Assembly: GCA_016844955.1 (NCBI GenBank)
Contig: JAERTH010000042.1
Coordinates: 1-64,000, forward strand
Length of the DNA stretch: 64,000 bases
Direction: 5' to 3'
DNA from: Fidelibacterota bacterium
GTDB lineage: Bacteria; Fidelibacterota; UBA8477; JABMPR01
Both the position numbers and the translations under genes were made by a program. The notes under the pieces were generated by a model. That model did not search any database and was not told the origin of the DNA. It saw only the letters and a list, made by a program, of their open reading frames with translations. Every line of letters starts with the position of its first letter. The stretch's first letter is position 1. Shown piece after piece: positions 25,612 through 34,390 of this stretch.

Positions 25612-26122
25612 AAAACCCCAACCTGTAAAATTCTTTATCGGAGCATTATTCTCAGATGAAGATCTGTTGAGTCAGGCTCAGCAGCTATGCATCAAACGCA
25701 TTGGAGATATTGACTTCCACAGTGAATCATTCCCGTTTGATGAAACCACCTACTATGATGGTGAAATGGGCAGGCCCATCTTCCGCATGTTCTTCAGTTT
25801 CCAGGCTTTAATAAACCCTGGTGAATTGGCCAATCTCAAGATCAAGTGCAATGAAATCGAGGAGACCTTAAGTGTATCTGGGGCCCGGAAAGTGAATCTT
25901 GATATTGGCTACCTTGACTTTCACAAAATGGTGTTGGCTTCAGCAAAATATAATGGCCAAAAAATCTATCTTGATCACGGTATATACGCTGACCCGACCC
26001 TCATTTTTGAACGTGGAAAATTTCACCCTTTTGAGCATACCTTCCCCGACTTTAAGCAGGGAAGCTATACTCCTGTATTTGAGAAACTCCGGAATTGTTA
26101 CAAGACCCAGTTAAAATCCTGA
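25601..26122 (+). CDS. DUF4416 family protein
   Basis: A 173-residue protein matching DUF4416 (PF14385): PVKFFIGALFSDEDLL near the N-terminus, SFPFDETTYYDGEMG in the middle, and RKVNLDIGYLDFHKMVLAS followed by DHGIYADPTLIF. Family members are sometimes labelled GTP-binding, but no P-loop is visible here. Function unknown. Overlaps the NAT-like gene. Confidence 0.85.
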   Translation: MKAEKPQPVKFFIGALFSDEDLLSQAQQLCIKRIGDIDFHSESFPFDETTYYDGEMGRPIFRMFFSFQALINPGELANLKIKCNEIEETLSVSGARKVNLDIGYLDFHKMVLASAKYNGQKIYLDHGIYADPTLIFERGKFHPFEHTFPDFKQGSYTPVFEKLRNCYKTQLKS

Positions 26123-26176
26123 TTCATCCATACCTCACCAGTTTCATAATTTCGATGGCGAGAACTTCATCCTGCG

Positions 26177-26485
26177 TTAAACAATAACGACTGAATTCTC
26201 CACACCAGGAATGTGTGAGGGTACATAATTATCCGCCTGCCAATCATTTTCCCACACGTCACCATTGATCAGATAACGAAAAGCATACTCCTGCTCGATG
26301 GCCACATCAACGGTCACATTATAAACACCTGATTTACGATGTGTGAGGGGGGTGGCATTGCTGTCCCAGTTGTTAAAATCTCCAACCAGGGAAACGCTGG
26401 CGTTGGTTGGCGCCGCTTCCTTGGGCAATTCAAAAGTTACTTTACAGACGGGTTTTGATTTTAAATATTTCTTTTTTAAACTCAT
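26177..26485 (-). CDS. Stand-alone glycogen-binding (CBM48/AMPK1-type) protein
   Basis: A 102-residue protein consisting almost only of an isoamylase N-terminal/AMPK-beta-like carbohydrate-binding module: VSLVGDFNNWDSNATPLTHR, then VAIEQEYAFRYLINGDVWEND. Stand-alone copies may recruit proteins to glycogen; the partner is unknown. A good AAGGAG site precedes the ATG. It lies downstream of the NagB-LmbE gene beyond a terminator. Confidence 0.85.
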   Translation of the reverse strand: MSLKKKYLKSKPVCKVTFELPKEAAPTNASVSLVGDFNNWDSNATPLTHRKSGVYNVTVDVAIEQEYAFRYLINGDVWENDWQADNYVPSHIPGVENSVVIV

Positions 26486-26531
26486 GATTTCTCCTTAGCA
26501 ATGGTGTTCACCATTGGCTTGTTCTTTAAAA

Positions 26532-26561
26532 ACATACCCCCCAATTGTTTGGAGGGTATGT
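26532..26561 (-). terminator. Rho-independent terminator after the NagB-LmbE gene
   Basis: A 13-bp stem with one mismatch (ACATACCCCCCAA / TTGGAGGGTATGT) and a short loop, followed on the minus strand by TTTTT. It lies 31 bases beyond the stop of the fusion gene. Confidence 0.78.
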
Positions 26562-26591
26562 GCATATTGTTAGAATATTATTAGCGGTGGA

Positions 26592-28952
26592 TCAGGTCTG
26601 TGACTCAGTCACCTTCTGTAGCTCACGGGCTCTGGTATAGAATTCGTCCAGTTCCATTTCCTTGATATATACCAGTCCGTGGGCAGCGCGAATTCTAGGA
26701 TGGCTGTTTTCATACCAGAAATCACGACCCATGACCCGTTTCATATCCTGATGCTGCTGCACTTGAATCTGCTGGGCCAGACCAGAAAAGGTTCCGTTGT
26801 ACTCATGACTGGGGAACGGCGCATCAACTTGAGACTGGAAACAATAATTGAAGGTTTCCTTCATGATGGCCATTGAGTTTAATGAAACCGGGACAAAAAT
26901 ATTAGCATCTGTGGGCTGGAATTTGAACCAGACATTGCGATAGCCCCAGACTCTCAGCGGTGCATCTGGATATTTCTGTTTGTATAGCCGGATGGCCTCA
27001 GCGATGGCCTGCATCACTTTATAGTGGGTATCTGGGCCACTGGCCTCAGGATCCAGAGCCAGGGTCACAACCGTGGGTCGAATTCTTTCCATATATTCCA
27101 GTATGGGCTGGACATCACGATCCATGGTTGGATCCTCAGTAAAGATATCACCCTTATAGAATCCAAGGCGAAGATGGTGGACATTCTTCACTGGGGTTCC
27201 GTAGTGCCCCCAGACCAGGTCTGCTTCCCACTCTCGGATACGCCCCTTGAGGTTCTGCATGAGGGGGTCATCTTTCTGACCGGGGTAGCGGGTTGCCAGG
27301 TACTCAATAAGCTCCAGCATTTTGATGGATAGGGTATCCAAAGTATGATCCGGGTATAGGATCAACAGATTACGAATCAGGCGACGGGATGAACCATTGT
27401 TTCTCAGGGTACGACTGTGGTGGGCCACACCATCCAGGTAGGTGTAAATATCCCGTTGGGTACCCATTTCATCATCAGCGTCAAAGTAGCCTTCAGACTT
27501 GAGACGTTTGAACTGATCCGTCTCCATATAGGCTAGAGCATTTAGAATCTGATCACGAACAAATTCATTGGTCACTGCATTAAATCCACTGGTCATATAG
27601 GCGAAATGATGCTCATTAAGCGGTGTTCTAACCAGATGAACAATATGTGCCAGGTAGCCCAGCATGATATCATCATGATGTGGGGCAGTATGGAAGAATG
27701 TTTCATTTTCCAGGGGTGCCAGGCCACGGTTTATTTTTAACTCAAGATCATAAAAGATGCGCCGTTTGATTCCCTCCAGGTCGGAACCACTTCGTTTGAG
27801 AGCAGTTGCAGGAACCAGCTTTTCTGAGACCTGCTCAGTGGTAATTTTATCAATTGAAGTTCTCGATCTCATGGAAAGGGTAATCAGGTGTTGATCTACA
27901 ACATTTTCAGAAACCTTAGTGGCCCGTTCCAGCTCATGTGCCTGGCGTTGATCCAGGAAGACTGAGGCTCCAGAAGTAATGTAGAACCTGGCATTGGGCA
28001 CAGCGTGTAAGGCAGAGGCTGGATAGAGATTGTTGGCCGCTTCCTGAACGGAGGCTGCCACGATTTTAGCTTTGGCTTCTCCGGCAGCAAAAATAAGGCA
28101 GGTCGCATCTGGGTTGTGGGTAATGGTCTGCAAACCGATGGTGATAACCAGCCGTTTCTGAGAAACCTCAATGCCCCCCAGATCGCCGGCTGCTGCAGCC
28201 TGCGTTTCAAAATTAGTGGGTGTTAGACGGGTGGTTGAATAGTGATCAGAGCCTCGCACGTTAAAAGCGATATGGCCATCTGGTCCAATACCACCAAGGA
28301 AAAAACCGATTCCGCCTTTATTGCGGATCTGGTGTTCATACTCGGTGCAAAATTCGTCCACAGCCTCAATGGCCTGTTTCTGTAATCGCCCCAGGGTGGT
28401 GTTGGGTTGAGCAAAACGCAGATTCAGATCCACCACCAGATCAGGGAATATTTCCTCAAAAGATTTACCACCGGGGTACTTGATTTTGCTGGCATCTATA
28501 AGTTGTGAACGTGCCTCGCTGATCCCAAATCCATTGATATAGTATTTCTGTACATAATCGTAAAAACTGTTGTGCTGGGTGGGAGAAATAGGGAAGAATT
28601 CATCGATCTGAACGAATTGCAGATCCTTCAGGCTGGGTTTCAAGTCGTGCCGAATTCCAACTTCTTCCAGGAAAGCACTGGTTTTTTTCTCTTCCCAGGT
28701 TTTGAGATAATGCTCAGCATACCGGATGAAGTATTCAGGTGTTTTACCTGTGGGTAGGGAGATTACTCCCTCAGGATTACTCTGGACCCATTCAAGAAAC
28801 CTCAGGGCAGTGAGCTGTCCCAACAGCGGGAAATTATTTACCTGGACGACTGGAATTTTTTCGTCTGGATCATAACGGAATTTCAGATTTGAGCGGTTAA
28901 GGAAATATGTTTCAACAGGGGTGGGCGGATTGAATTTAATATTTTTCATCAT
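26592..28952 (-). CDS. Glucosamine-6-phosphate deaminase fused to PIG-L/LmbE domain
   Basis: A protein of about 786 residues. The N-terminal third is NagB-like (VISLPTGKTPEYFIRYAEHY, GIGFFLGGIGPDGHIAFNV), which converts glucosamine-6-P to fructose-6-P and ammonia. From about residue 410 the C-terminal part carries TAPHHDDIMLGYLAHIVHL, the metal-binding AHxDD motif of PIG-L/LmbE N-deacetylases. Similar two-domain NagB proteins occur in Bacteroidota. The fusion suggests deacetylation of an N-acetylamino sugar followed by deamination in one polypeptide (inference). The start is uncertain: ATG 28952 (MMKNIKFN) fits the family better than ATG 28991; neither has a Shine-Dalgarno. Confidence 0.85.
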   Translation of the reverse strand: MMKNIKFNPPTPVETYFLNRSNLKFRYDPDEKIPVVQVNNFPLLGQLTALRFLEWVQSNPEGVISLPTGKTPEYFIRYAEHYLKTWEEKKTSAFLEEVGIRHDLKPSLKDLQFVQIDEFFPISPTQHNSFYDYVQKYYINGFGISEARSQLIDASKIKYPGGKSFEEIFPDLVVDLNLRFAQPNTTLGRLQKQAIEAVDEFCTEYEHQIRNKGGIGFFLGGIGPDGHIAFNVRGSDHYSTTRLTPTNFETQAAAAGDLGGIEVSQKRLVITIGLQTITHNPDATCLIFAAGEAKAKIVAASVQEAANNLYPASALHAVPNARFYITSGASVFLDQRQAHELERATKVSENVVDQHLITLSMRSRTSIDKITTEQVSEKLVPATALKRSGSDLEGIKRRIFYDLELKINRGLAPLENETFFHTAPHHDDIMLGYLAHIVHLVRTPLNEHHFAYMTSGFNAVTNEFVRDQILNALAYMETDQFKRLKSEGYFDADDEMGTQRDIYTYLDGVAHHSRTLRNNGSSRRLIRNLLILYPDHTLDTLSIKMLELIEYLATRYPGQKDDPLMQNLKGRIREWEADLVWGHYGTPVKNVHHLRLGFYKGDIFTEDPTMDRDVQPILEYMERIRPTVVTLALDPEASGPDTHYKVMQAIAEAIRLYKQKYPDAPLRVWGYRNVWFKFQPTDANIFVPVSLNSMAIMKETFNYCFQSQVDAPFPSHEYNGTFSGLAQQIQVQQHQDMKRVMGRDFWYENSHPRIRAAHGLVYIKEMELDEFYTRARELQKVTESQT

Positions 28953-29146
28953 GGTGTCATTATGAGAGGCAAATAGCCATTTTCCAATCATTTTCTATAA
29001 ATTATTTTCGCATAAATTCTGTATTATCAACAACAGATCATTTTAGTTAATAAAGATTGTTTATTAACCCTTCAATCCTCTGAACAGCATACTCATTGCC
29101 AATCGCAAAATTGTATTGTCAATACTTTTAGGCTAAGTTGAATGAT

Positions 29147-29815
29147 ATGAAGCAACCTAGAAACGCAGCCATAATTGTTGCCGCCGGTTTTGGCAGCAGG
29201 ATGGGTGCTGAAATGCCAAAGCAATTCCTCAAGTTGGAAGGCAAAGAGATTTTGTCTTATTCGGTTCAATCATTTTCTGAGCACCCTGCCATTCATGAAG
29301 TCATAATTGTTACCTCAACCGAATTTCAGATTGAGGTAGCCAATCGCTACCCCGAGTGTCAGGTCGTCCTGGGGGGCAAAACGAGGCAGGACTCAGTTTT
29401 TAACGGACTTCAAGCTTGTGATGACAATACCGGGCTTGTCCTGGTGCATGATGCCGCTCGCCCCCTGGTTCCCAGGCAGGTGATAGGTGCATGTCTGGAA
29501 AAGTTGGAACGGTTTGATGGTGTGGCACCTGCGATTACTCCTGTGGATTCAATGATACAAATGGATGACCAAAATTTTGTTAACCTCGATCGCAATGCCC
29601 TGAGAATTGTGCAAACACCCCAGTGCTTTCGCAGGCAAATCCTCCTGAAAGCACATGCGACTGGTATGATAGATACTGATGAGGTGGGCCTGGTAAAGCA
29701 GGCCATGCCAGAGGCAACCCTGACCTTCATTAAAGGCGCTTCCGAAACCATGAAAATTACCCGACCAGAGGATGTGGATATTGCAACCATCTATCTCCGA
29801 TCGCGGGCAACTTGA
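29147..29815 (+). CDS. ispD: 2-C-methyl-D-erythritol 4-phosphate cytidylyltransferase
   Basis: A 222-residue nucleotidyltransferase. The signatures are IIVAAGFGSRMG, PKQFLKLEGKEILSYSV, VHDAARPLVP, LRIVQTPQCFRR, TDEVGLVKQAMPE and MKITRPEDVDIA. The VDSMIQ...LDRNALRIVQTPQ region matches Bacteroidota-type IspD, which makes CDP-methylerythritol for isoprenoids. The related TarI/Bcs1 enzymes make CDP-ribitol, and the next gene is a CDP-glycerol-type transferase, so a surface-polymer role cannot be excluded. The start is ATG 29147; the in-frame TTG at 29138 is less likely. Confidence 0.78.
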   Translation: MKQPRNAAIIVAAGFGSRMGAEMPKQFLKLEGKEILSYSVQSFSEHPAIHEVIIVTSTEFQIEVANRYPECQVVLGGKTRQDSVFNGLQACDDNTGLVLVHDAARPLVPRQVIGACLEKLERFDGVAPAITPVDSMIQMDDQNFVNLDRNALRIVQTPQCFRRQILLKAHATGMIDTDEVGLVKQAMPEATLTFIKGASETMKITRPEDVDIATIYLRSRAT

Positions 29816-29834
29816 CCAACTGAGCACACGTTTC

Positions 29835-30899
29835 ATGAGCCATTCGCTAGACCTGGTATATTCAACAACAAAAGGTTACGCCAGCCTACTCCCCCTCTTC
29901 GAAACTATGCAAGATCTCGGGTGGCAGGTTCGTTTAACTCGCGTGCACAGGAATTGCTTCCGGAATCGCAAACTACTCAAATCCATTGGGGACACCATTG
30001 TCATTGCCTACGATAAACCGTTGGCTCGGCTTAAAAAGTGTGGCTGGACAGGCGAGTTTATTTATATCGAACACGGTCTCAGTCCCATGAAGTATTACAC
30101 CTACAAGTATGATTTTTTCCAGAGGGCGGCCCTTTTATTCTATCCGGGAGAAATATTCAAGCGCAAGATGGAAGCCATCAACCCTGACTTTGAGCATGGA
30201 CTTCTGGGTGGGTATCCCAAAGTGGATGAGTTGGTTGAGATGAAAATCGACCGAGACAGTCTGTGTCAGCAGTTTTCTCTGGACCCGGACAAACCTGTAA
30301 TTTTGTTTGCACCATCCTGGGGCGGAAAAAAGAATCCCGATGCGGGCATCCACAACGCCAGGCATATGGCAACGCTGAAAAATGTGTTGATTGTCCCCCA
30401 CTCTGCAGATTATTCACTGGCAAAAAAGTATGGGGCGGTTCGTCCCGGTGAAGGCAATATTAATCAGTTCCTACATCTGGCTGATCTGGTAGTCAGTGAT
30501 GTGTCCTCGGTGTTGGCAGAGGCGTCTATTTTGGACATACCTGTGGTTCAACTGAAGCTCCCCCATTACCCGGGGTGTTATCCTGAAAAGGAGAAACGAA
30601 AAGGTGGAACCTGGATTTCTGCGGACATCCTGACTGAGGAGCAACAGACCGACCGACAATCACATCCCTTTAAAATCCCCTATGTGAATGAGGAATGGAT
30701 TATGGGCCACACAGCACGGCCGGATGAGTTGCTCGCTGCAATTGCCGATGCCCTGGAACACCCGGATAAGTTCAGAAGTGAGCGCGCCTTTTGGGCTGAG
30801 CAAAGTTGCTGGAAAGCGGATGGTAAATCAAGTCTGCGCATTACCCACATGATAGACCAATATCTGGCGCATGGTATCGTCACCCAATTGCAGGATTGA
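29835..30899 (+). CDS. CDP-glycerol glycerophosphotransferase-like protein
   Basis: A 354-residue protein resembling the TagB/TagF/TarL transferase family. The donor-binding half has VILFAPSWGGKKNPDAG, a LIVPHSADYSLAKKYG block and LADLVVSDVSSVLAEASIL, the D-x-S-S-x-x-x-E signature, then IPVVQLKLPHY. The N-terminal half has FIYIEHGLSPMKYYTYKYD, the His-Gly site. It should transfer a polyol-phosphate from a CDP-activated donor to a surface glycan. ATG 29835 was chosen because the longer frame would overlap ispD by 44 bases. Next to ispD and upstream of the LicC/LicD pair, it is part of the surface-decoration locus. Confidence 0.78.
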   Translation: MSHSLDLVYSTTKGYASLLPLFETMQDLGWQVRLTRVHRNCFRNRKLLKSIGDTIVIAYDKPLARLKKCGWTGEFIYIEHGLSPMKYYTYKYDFFQRAALLFYPGEIFKRKMEAINPDFEHGLLGGYPKVDELVEMKIDRDSLCQQFSLDPDKPVILFAPSWGGKKNPDAGIHNARHMATLKNVLIVPHSADYSLAKKYGAVRPGEGNINQFLHLADLVVSDVSSVLAEASILDIPVVQLKLPHYPGCYPEKEKRKGGTWISADILTEEQQTDRQSHPFKIPYVNEEWIMGHTARPDELLAAIADALEHPDKFRSERAFWAEQSCWKADGKSSLRITHMIDQYLAHGIVTQLQD

Positions 30900-30912
30900 C
30901 AAACAGTTAAAC

Positions 30913-30940
30913 TTGCGTTTTTTATTTGCTTTACTATATA
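30913..30940 (+). promoter_or_regulatory. Candidate sigma70 promoter of the licC-like operon
   Basis: TTGCGT (30913-30918), a 16-bp spacer and TATATA (30935-30940) on the plus strand. The -35 box has the same sequence as that of the TonB receptor promoter. It would give a leader of about 75 bases before the GTG at 31022. Confidence 0.45.
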
Positions 30941-31021
30941 GTCGTTACCTGCCTGATAATGGCATTTGATAGATACAATTGATTAAATCCACCCCTGAAG
31001 TGGAAGAGTAGAGGTAGAGCA

Positions 31022-31702
31022 GTGAGAGCAATCATTTTAGCAGCCGGAATTGGCTCGCGTCTGGGGAACCCCAAACCAAAACCCCTGACATGTCTTTCAA
31101 ATGGTGAGCGGATAATGGGCCGACAGGTTAACGCACTCAAGCAGATCATGTCCGTTGATGATATACTGGCTGTCATTGGGTTCAAAAAAGATTTAATCAT
31201 GGAAGAGTTTGATGAGCTCACCTATGTTTTCAATAATGTTTATGATCGTACAAACACATCAAAGAGCCTTTTGAAAGCACTCAGAAAAGTTAAAAATCAT
31301 GATGTGATCTGGCTGAATGGTGACGTGGTTTTTGATCCTTCAGTTCTGAGTAGAATTGTTGCTTCAAAAACATCATGCATGGCAGTGAATACGGCATCAG
31401 TGGGAGAAGAAGAAGTCAAATATACTGTGGCGGATGATGGTTCAATCAGGGAAGTCTCCAAGATCGTGGAGCACGCGCTTGGAGAATCCGTTGGTATTAA
31501 TAAAGTGGTGGCAGAAGATATCCCCCTATTTATCGAGATGCTAGATCGCTGCGATGACAATGACTACTTCGAGCGTGGCATCGAGCTGGCGATTGAGCAG
31601 GGCCTGAAAATTTATCCAGTTGATGTTTCTGACGTCCTCTGTATTGAAGTTGACTTTACAGAAGATCTGGAAAAAGCAAATCGGGAGCTGGATCAGGCTT
31701 GA
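31022..31702 (+). CDS. LicC-like sugar/choline-phosphate nucleotidyltransferase
   Basis: A 226-residue NTP transferase with N-terminal RAIILAAGIGSRLG and KPKPLTCL, then DILAVIGFKKDLI, VIWLNGDVVFDPSVL (catalytic Asp) and CIEVDFTEDLEKANREL. This matches the LicC/phosphocholine cytidylyltransferase group, which makes CDP-choline. Its stop overlaps the TTG start of the LicD-like gene (TTGA), so the two are coupled; LicC-LicD pairing supports CDP-choline or a similar CDP-alcohol. No LicA kinase or LicB transporter is seen nearby. The start is GTG 31022 with an AGAGG box. Confidence 0.82.
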   Translation: MRAIILAAGIGSRLGNPKPKPLTCLSNGERIMGRQVNALKQIMSVDDILAVIGFKKDLIMEEFDELTYVFNNVYDRTNTSKSLLKALRKVKNHDVIWLNGDVVFDPSVLSRIVASKTSCMAVNTASVGEEEVKYTVADDGSIREVSKIVEHALGESVGINKVVAEDIPLFIEMLDRCDDNDYFERGIELAIEQGLKIYPVDVSDVLCIEVDFTEDLEKANRELDQA

Positions 31703-32787
31703 GTCCTTTTTTTACCAGGGTTATCAGGAGCTTCAACAGATTCAACCTCGACTATATCCTGGCAGGTGAATCACTCATTGGGTTGACCGAGGGCGATGTA
31801 ATCAAATATGCTCCAAATCTACGTCTGTACATATTCCCAGTAAGTATAGTTAAGCTGGTCCTGCTCGGCATTTCATTAATGTTTCAAGGAATCTTTCTCA
31901 AACCCAAATTCATCCAGGGACGTCTGTACTATAAAATCAGGTATCGGCCGAACCTTTTTACAAAAGACTCCACTTTTATCACGCTTACACTTCTGGATCC
32001 GAAGGATGGTGGGTATGTGGCTTTTATGGGAGGTCATGACACCTTTTTTAAGGCTGAAGATCTTGCGCCAGGCACTCTGGATTCCATTCAAATAGAAAAT
32101 GATCCTATCCCAGTACCTGTCAGGCATGAAGAATTTATTGAGAAATATAAAGAAGAACTGCTGGCTGGATTCTATCAAAAGCATGAAGTTGCCTTTGATT
32201 CTGATTCAGAGAAAAATGCGGTTCAGTTCATGCATAGAAATGTTGAAATCATGAAATCAGTGGGTATTGAGTTTTGGGTCGAAGGAGGGACTCTGTTAGG
32301 GGCACTCCGGGATCAAAAATTGATACCCTGGGATCATGATCTGGATTTCGGCATGAAATTTAAATCTGAAACTCAGATGAAGCAGCTGATCCGCGAGCTG
32401 AGACGCCATTTTTATGTCAGCGTCAAATCATTTCAAAAAACAGATACGATTTGGGACCTAGGTAGGTACCGTGTTCTGAAAATCTATCCTCGTAAATATC
32501 TACTTTTGCATGAAGCGTTGTGTCTGGATCTCTTTGTTTATTACAAAGGTACCCTTCCAGATTCAGACGAAACCGTTTATAAGTACGTAGTCTGGAATCG
32601 AAATGCCTACCATCGCTCTGAATTCCTTGACAACCAGGATTGGCTGAAATTCTACAACAAGGAAGTTCCGGTCCCGGCCAATGCTGAAAAATTTATTGAA
32701 GTCAAATATGGTGAAAACTGGCGTACACCTATAAAAGAATGGAATGTGGCTCTGGATGATGGATCCATTTATACGCCAAAAGCTTAA
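31699..32787 (+). CDS. LicD-family phosphotransferase with degenerate N-terminal duplicate
   Basis: A 362-residue protein. Residues about 175-350 are a complete LicD domain: FWVEGGTLLGALRDQKLIP followed by WDHDLDFGM (Asp212, 214 and 216 as metal ligands), then LDLFVYYKG and VPVPANAEKFIEVKYGENW. LicD enzymes transfer phosphocholine (or another phospho-alcohol) from CDP-choline to sugars. Residues about 17-155 look like a second, decayed copy: AGESLIGLTEGDVIKYAP aligns with GGTLLGALRD and its aspartates are lost, while IPVPVRHEEFIEKYKEE repeats the C-terminal VPVPANAEKFIEVKYGE block. The start is TTG 31699, overlapping licC-like. Confidence 0.82.
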   Translation: MSPFFTRVIRSFNRFNLDYILAGESLIGLTEGDVIKYAPNLRLYIFPVSIVKLVLLGISLMFQGIFLKPKFIQGRLYYKIRYRPNLFTKDSTFITLTLLDPKDGGYVAFMGGHDTFFKAEDLAPGTLDSIQIENDPIPVPVRHEEFIEKYKEELLAGFYQKHEVAFDSDSEKNAVQFMHRNVEIMKSVGIEFWVEGGTLLGALRDQKLIPWDHDLDFGMKFKSETQMKQLIRELRRHFYVSVKSFQKTDTIWDLGRYRVLKIYPRKYLLLHEALCLDLFVYYKGTLPDSDETVYKYVVWNRNAYHRSEFLDNQDWLKFYNKEVPVPANAEKFIEVKYGENWRTPIKEWNVALDDGSIYTPKA

Positions 32788-32791
32788 AGTA

Positions 32792-33424
32792 ATGCCTGGA
32801 TTTTCTATACGTGACCTCCCGCCTCAATTCCATAATCTCATGGACCAATCCATCATCATTATCGGAAACGGTCCCAGTGCAGCTCAGGGATCATTGGGTT
32901 CAGTCATAGATGGTTATGATTGCGTCGTCCGCATTAATAATTTTGTGACTTCAGGAATGGAAGCACAAGTTGGTTCTAGAACAGATATATGGGTCAATGG
33001 TGCCAACCAGGGATTAAAAAAGCGGTCGGCTATACCGGATAATATCCTGGTGATGATTCCACCAGTGGTTTTGAATCACAAAGGGGATGCCATTCATGCC
33101 CGCATTGAAAAGCGCTTGGGAACCACTGATTACACCCTGCTCCCCCTGGAAATCATGTCGCAAATGGAATCTACTTGTGGACTGGAACGACCCACAACTG
33201 GATTTTTTGCCATCTATTATTTGCATCTATTAGGATTGGACATCACACTACATGGGTTTGATTTTTTTGTCGGCTCCACCTCCCACTATTTTGACAGTAG
33301 TTTCAAACGCTGGTTAAAGGAAAAAGGCATTCTGAAAAAGGGTGGGAAACATGATGTCAGTGGGGAGAAAGCTTTTGTGGAGAACCTGATTCAATCAGGT
33401 AAAATTAAACTTTTAGCTAACTGA
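32792..33424 (+). CDS. GT29-family sialyltransferase-like glycosyltransferase
   Basis: A 210-residue soluble protein with the sialylmotifs of GT29, a family best known from animals. Motif L is at residues 21-65 (IIIIGNGPSAAQGSLGSVID, YDCVVRINNF, QVGSRTDIW). Motif S is near 130-158 (GLERPTTGFFAIYYLHLLG, LHGFDFF). The III-like HYFD is at 165-168, and H187-x4-E192 (HDVSGE) is the VS motif. All four motifs appear in order, so transfer of sialic acid or a related sugar from a CMP donor is likely. There is no N-terminal membrane anchor. ATG 32792 was preferred over an upstream frame overlapping the LicD gene. Its 3' end overlaps the convergent EamA gene. Confidence 0.8.
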   Translation: MPGFSIRDLPPQFHNLMDQSIIIIGNGPSAAQGSLGSVIDGYDCVVRINNFVTSGMEAQVGSRTDIWVNGANQGLKKRSAIPDNILVMIPPVVLNHKGDAIHARIEKRLGTTDYTLLPLEIMSQMESTCGLERPTTGFFAIYYLHLLGLDITLHGFDFFVGSTSHYFDSSFKRWLKEKGILKKGGKHDVSGEKAFVENLIQSGKIKLLAN

Positions 33425-34276
33425 TGAGTTTCGTTTTATGGTCAGGATCACAAGACCGGTCAAGGTAATACTTCCACCAATCACCACATTCCACCCAACA
33501 CTTTCACCAAACAAGAACCAGGCGAGAATTGATGCCAGAATTGGCTCACCAAAAGGCATTGACCCTACTATTGTGGGTCTGAGATATTTTACTGCATAGC
33601 TCATACTGTTATGCCCGATTAGTGTAGGGAGGATAATGAGCCCCAACAGCCAGATGGCGTCCTGCTGCTGAAAACCCAGGCTAACACCACTCACGGTAGT
33701 GATAATGACCAGAGTCAAGGCGGCAAAAAGATAGAGCCAGCGCGTGTACATAATATTGGTCAGGCTGCCACGCACGCGCTCCGCAATAATCAGCACAACA
33801 CTCATGAAAACAGAACTGGCCAATGCCAGGAGATTTCCCCTGGTACTCTCAAGGCCAAATTCCAGACTGGTACCTTGAACAACAATGACACCTGCAATGG
33901 CAAGCCATAGTCCAAGCAGGGCTCCCAGAGGCATTTTTCGCTTCAGGACTAACCGCTCATAGGTCAGGGTAAATATGGGAGCCAGCGTCGCAAACAGAGT
34001 CGCATTGGCAATGGTTGTGGTCTTTACGGCTGCATAGAAAAAAGTGAAATGCAATGCCAGGAAAATGCCTGCAATTCCAATGGGCAAAAACCTCTTCCGA
34101 TCAAGTGGTCCTTGTTTTTTAATGGCACCATGCCCCCAAAGGGCTGCGGATGCCCCAGCCATTCTCCAGAAAGCTATTGTAAGCGCTGCCAGCCCAGGAA
34201 TAAATCGAGCCAGTGGTGCACCGAAGGCTATCCCCATGAGGCCAAAAACGAGGTAAATATAGGTCCGGTTTTTCAT
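33413..34276 (-). CDS. EamA/DMT-family transporter
   Basis: A 287-residue inner-membrane protein with about ten membrane helices and two EamA repeats (LVFGLMGIAFGAPLARF; LALASSVFMSVVLIIAERV). The conserved FGEPILASILAWFLFGE segment near the C-terminus is typical. It is a predicted exporter of small metabolites or sugars, substrate unknown. It is the only minus-strand gene inside the plus-strand glycan locus, and its stop overlaps the GT29 stop by 12 bases. ATG 34276 (MKNRTYIYLVFG) is preferred; an upstream ATG at 34336 would add 20 residues. Confidence 0.85.
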   Translation of the reverse strand: MKNRTYIYLVFGLMGIAFGAPLARFIPGLAALTIAFWRMAGASAALWGHGAIKKQGPLDRKRFLPIGIAGIFLALHFTFFYAAVKTTTIANATLFATLAPIFTLTYERLVLKRKMPLGALLGLWLAIAGVIVVQGTSLEFGLESTRGNLLALASSVFMSVVLIIAERVRGSLTNIMYTRWLYLFAALTLVIITTVSGVSLGFQQQDAIWLLGLIILPTLIGHNSMSYAVKYLRPTIVGSMPFGEPILASILAWFLFGESVGWNVVIGGSITLTGLVILTIKRNSSVS

Positions 34277-34390
34277 TCGCCGAACATAATCCAAGTTTAA
34301 TGAGAGTAAACACCATCTTTCCAGAGAATCAACCATACCACAGCTTCAAATTGTGGTCTGCCTATGGCTTGCCATATCCTATATTGAGGG

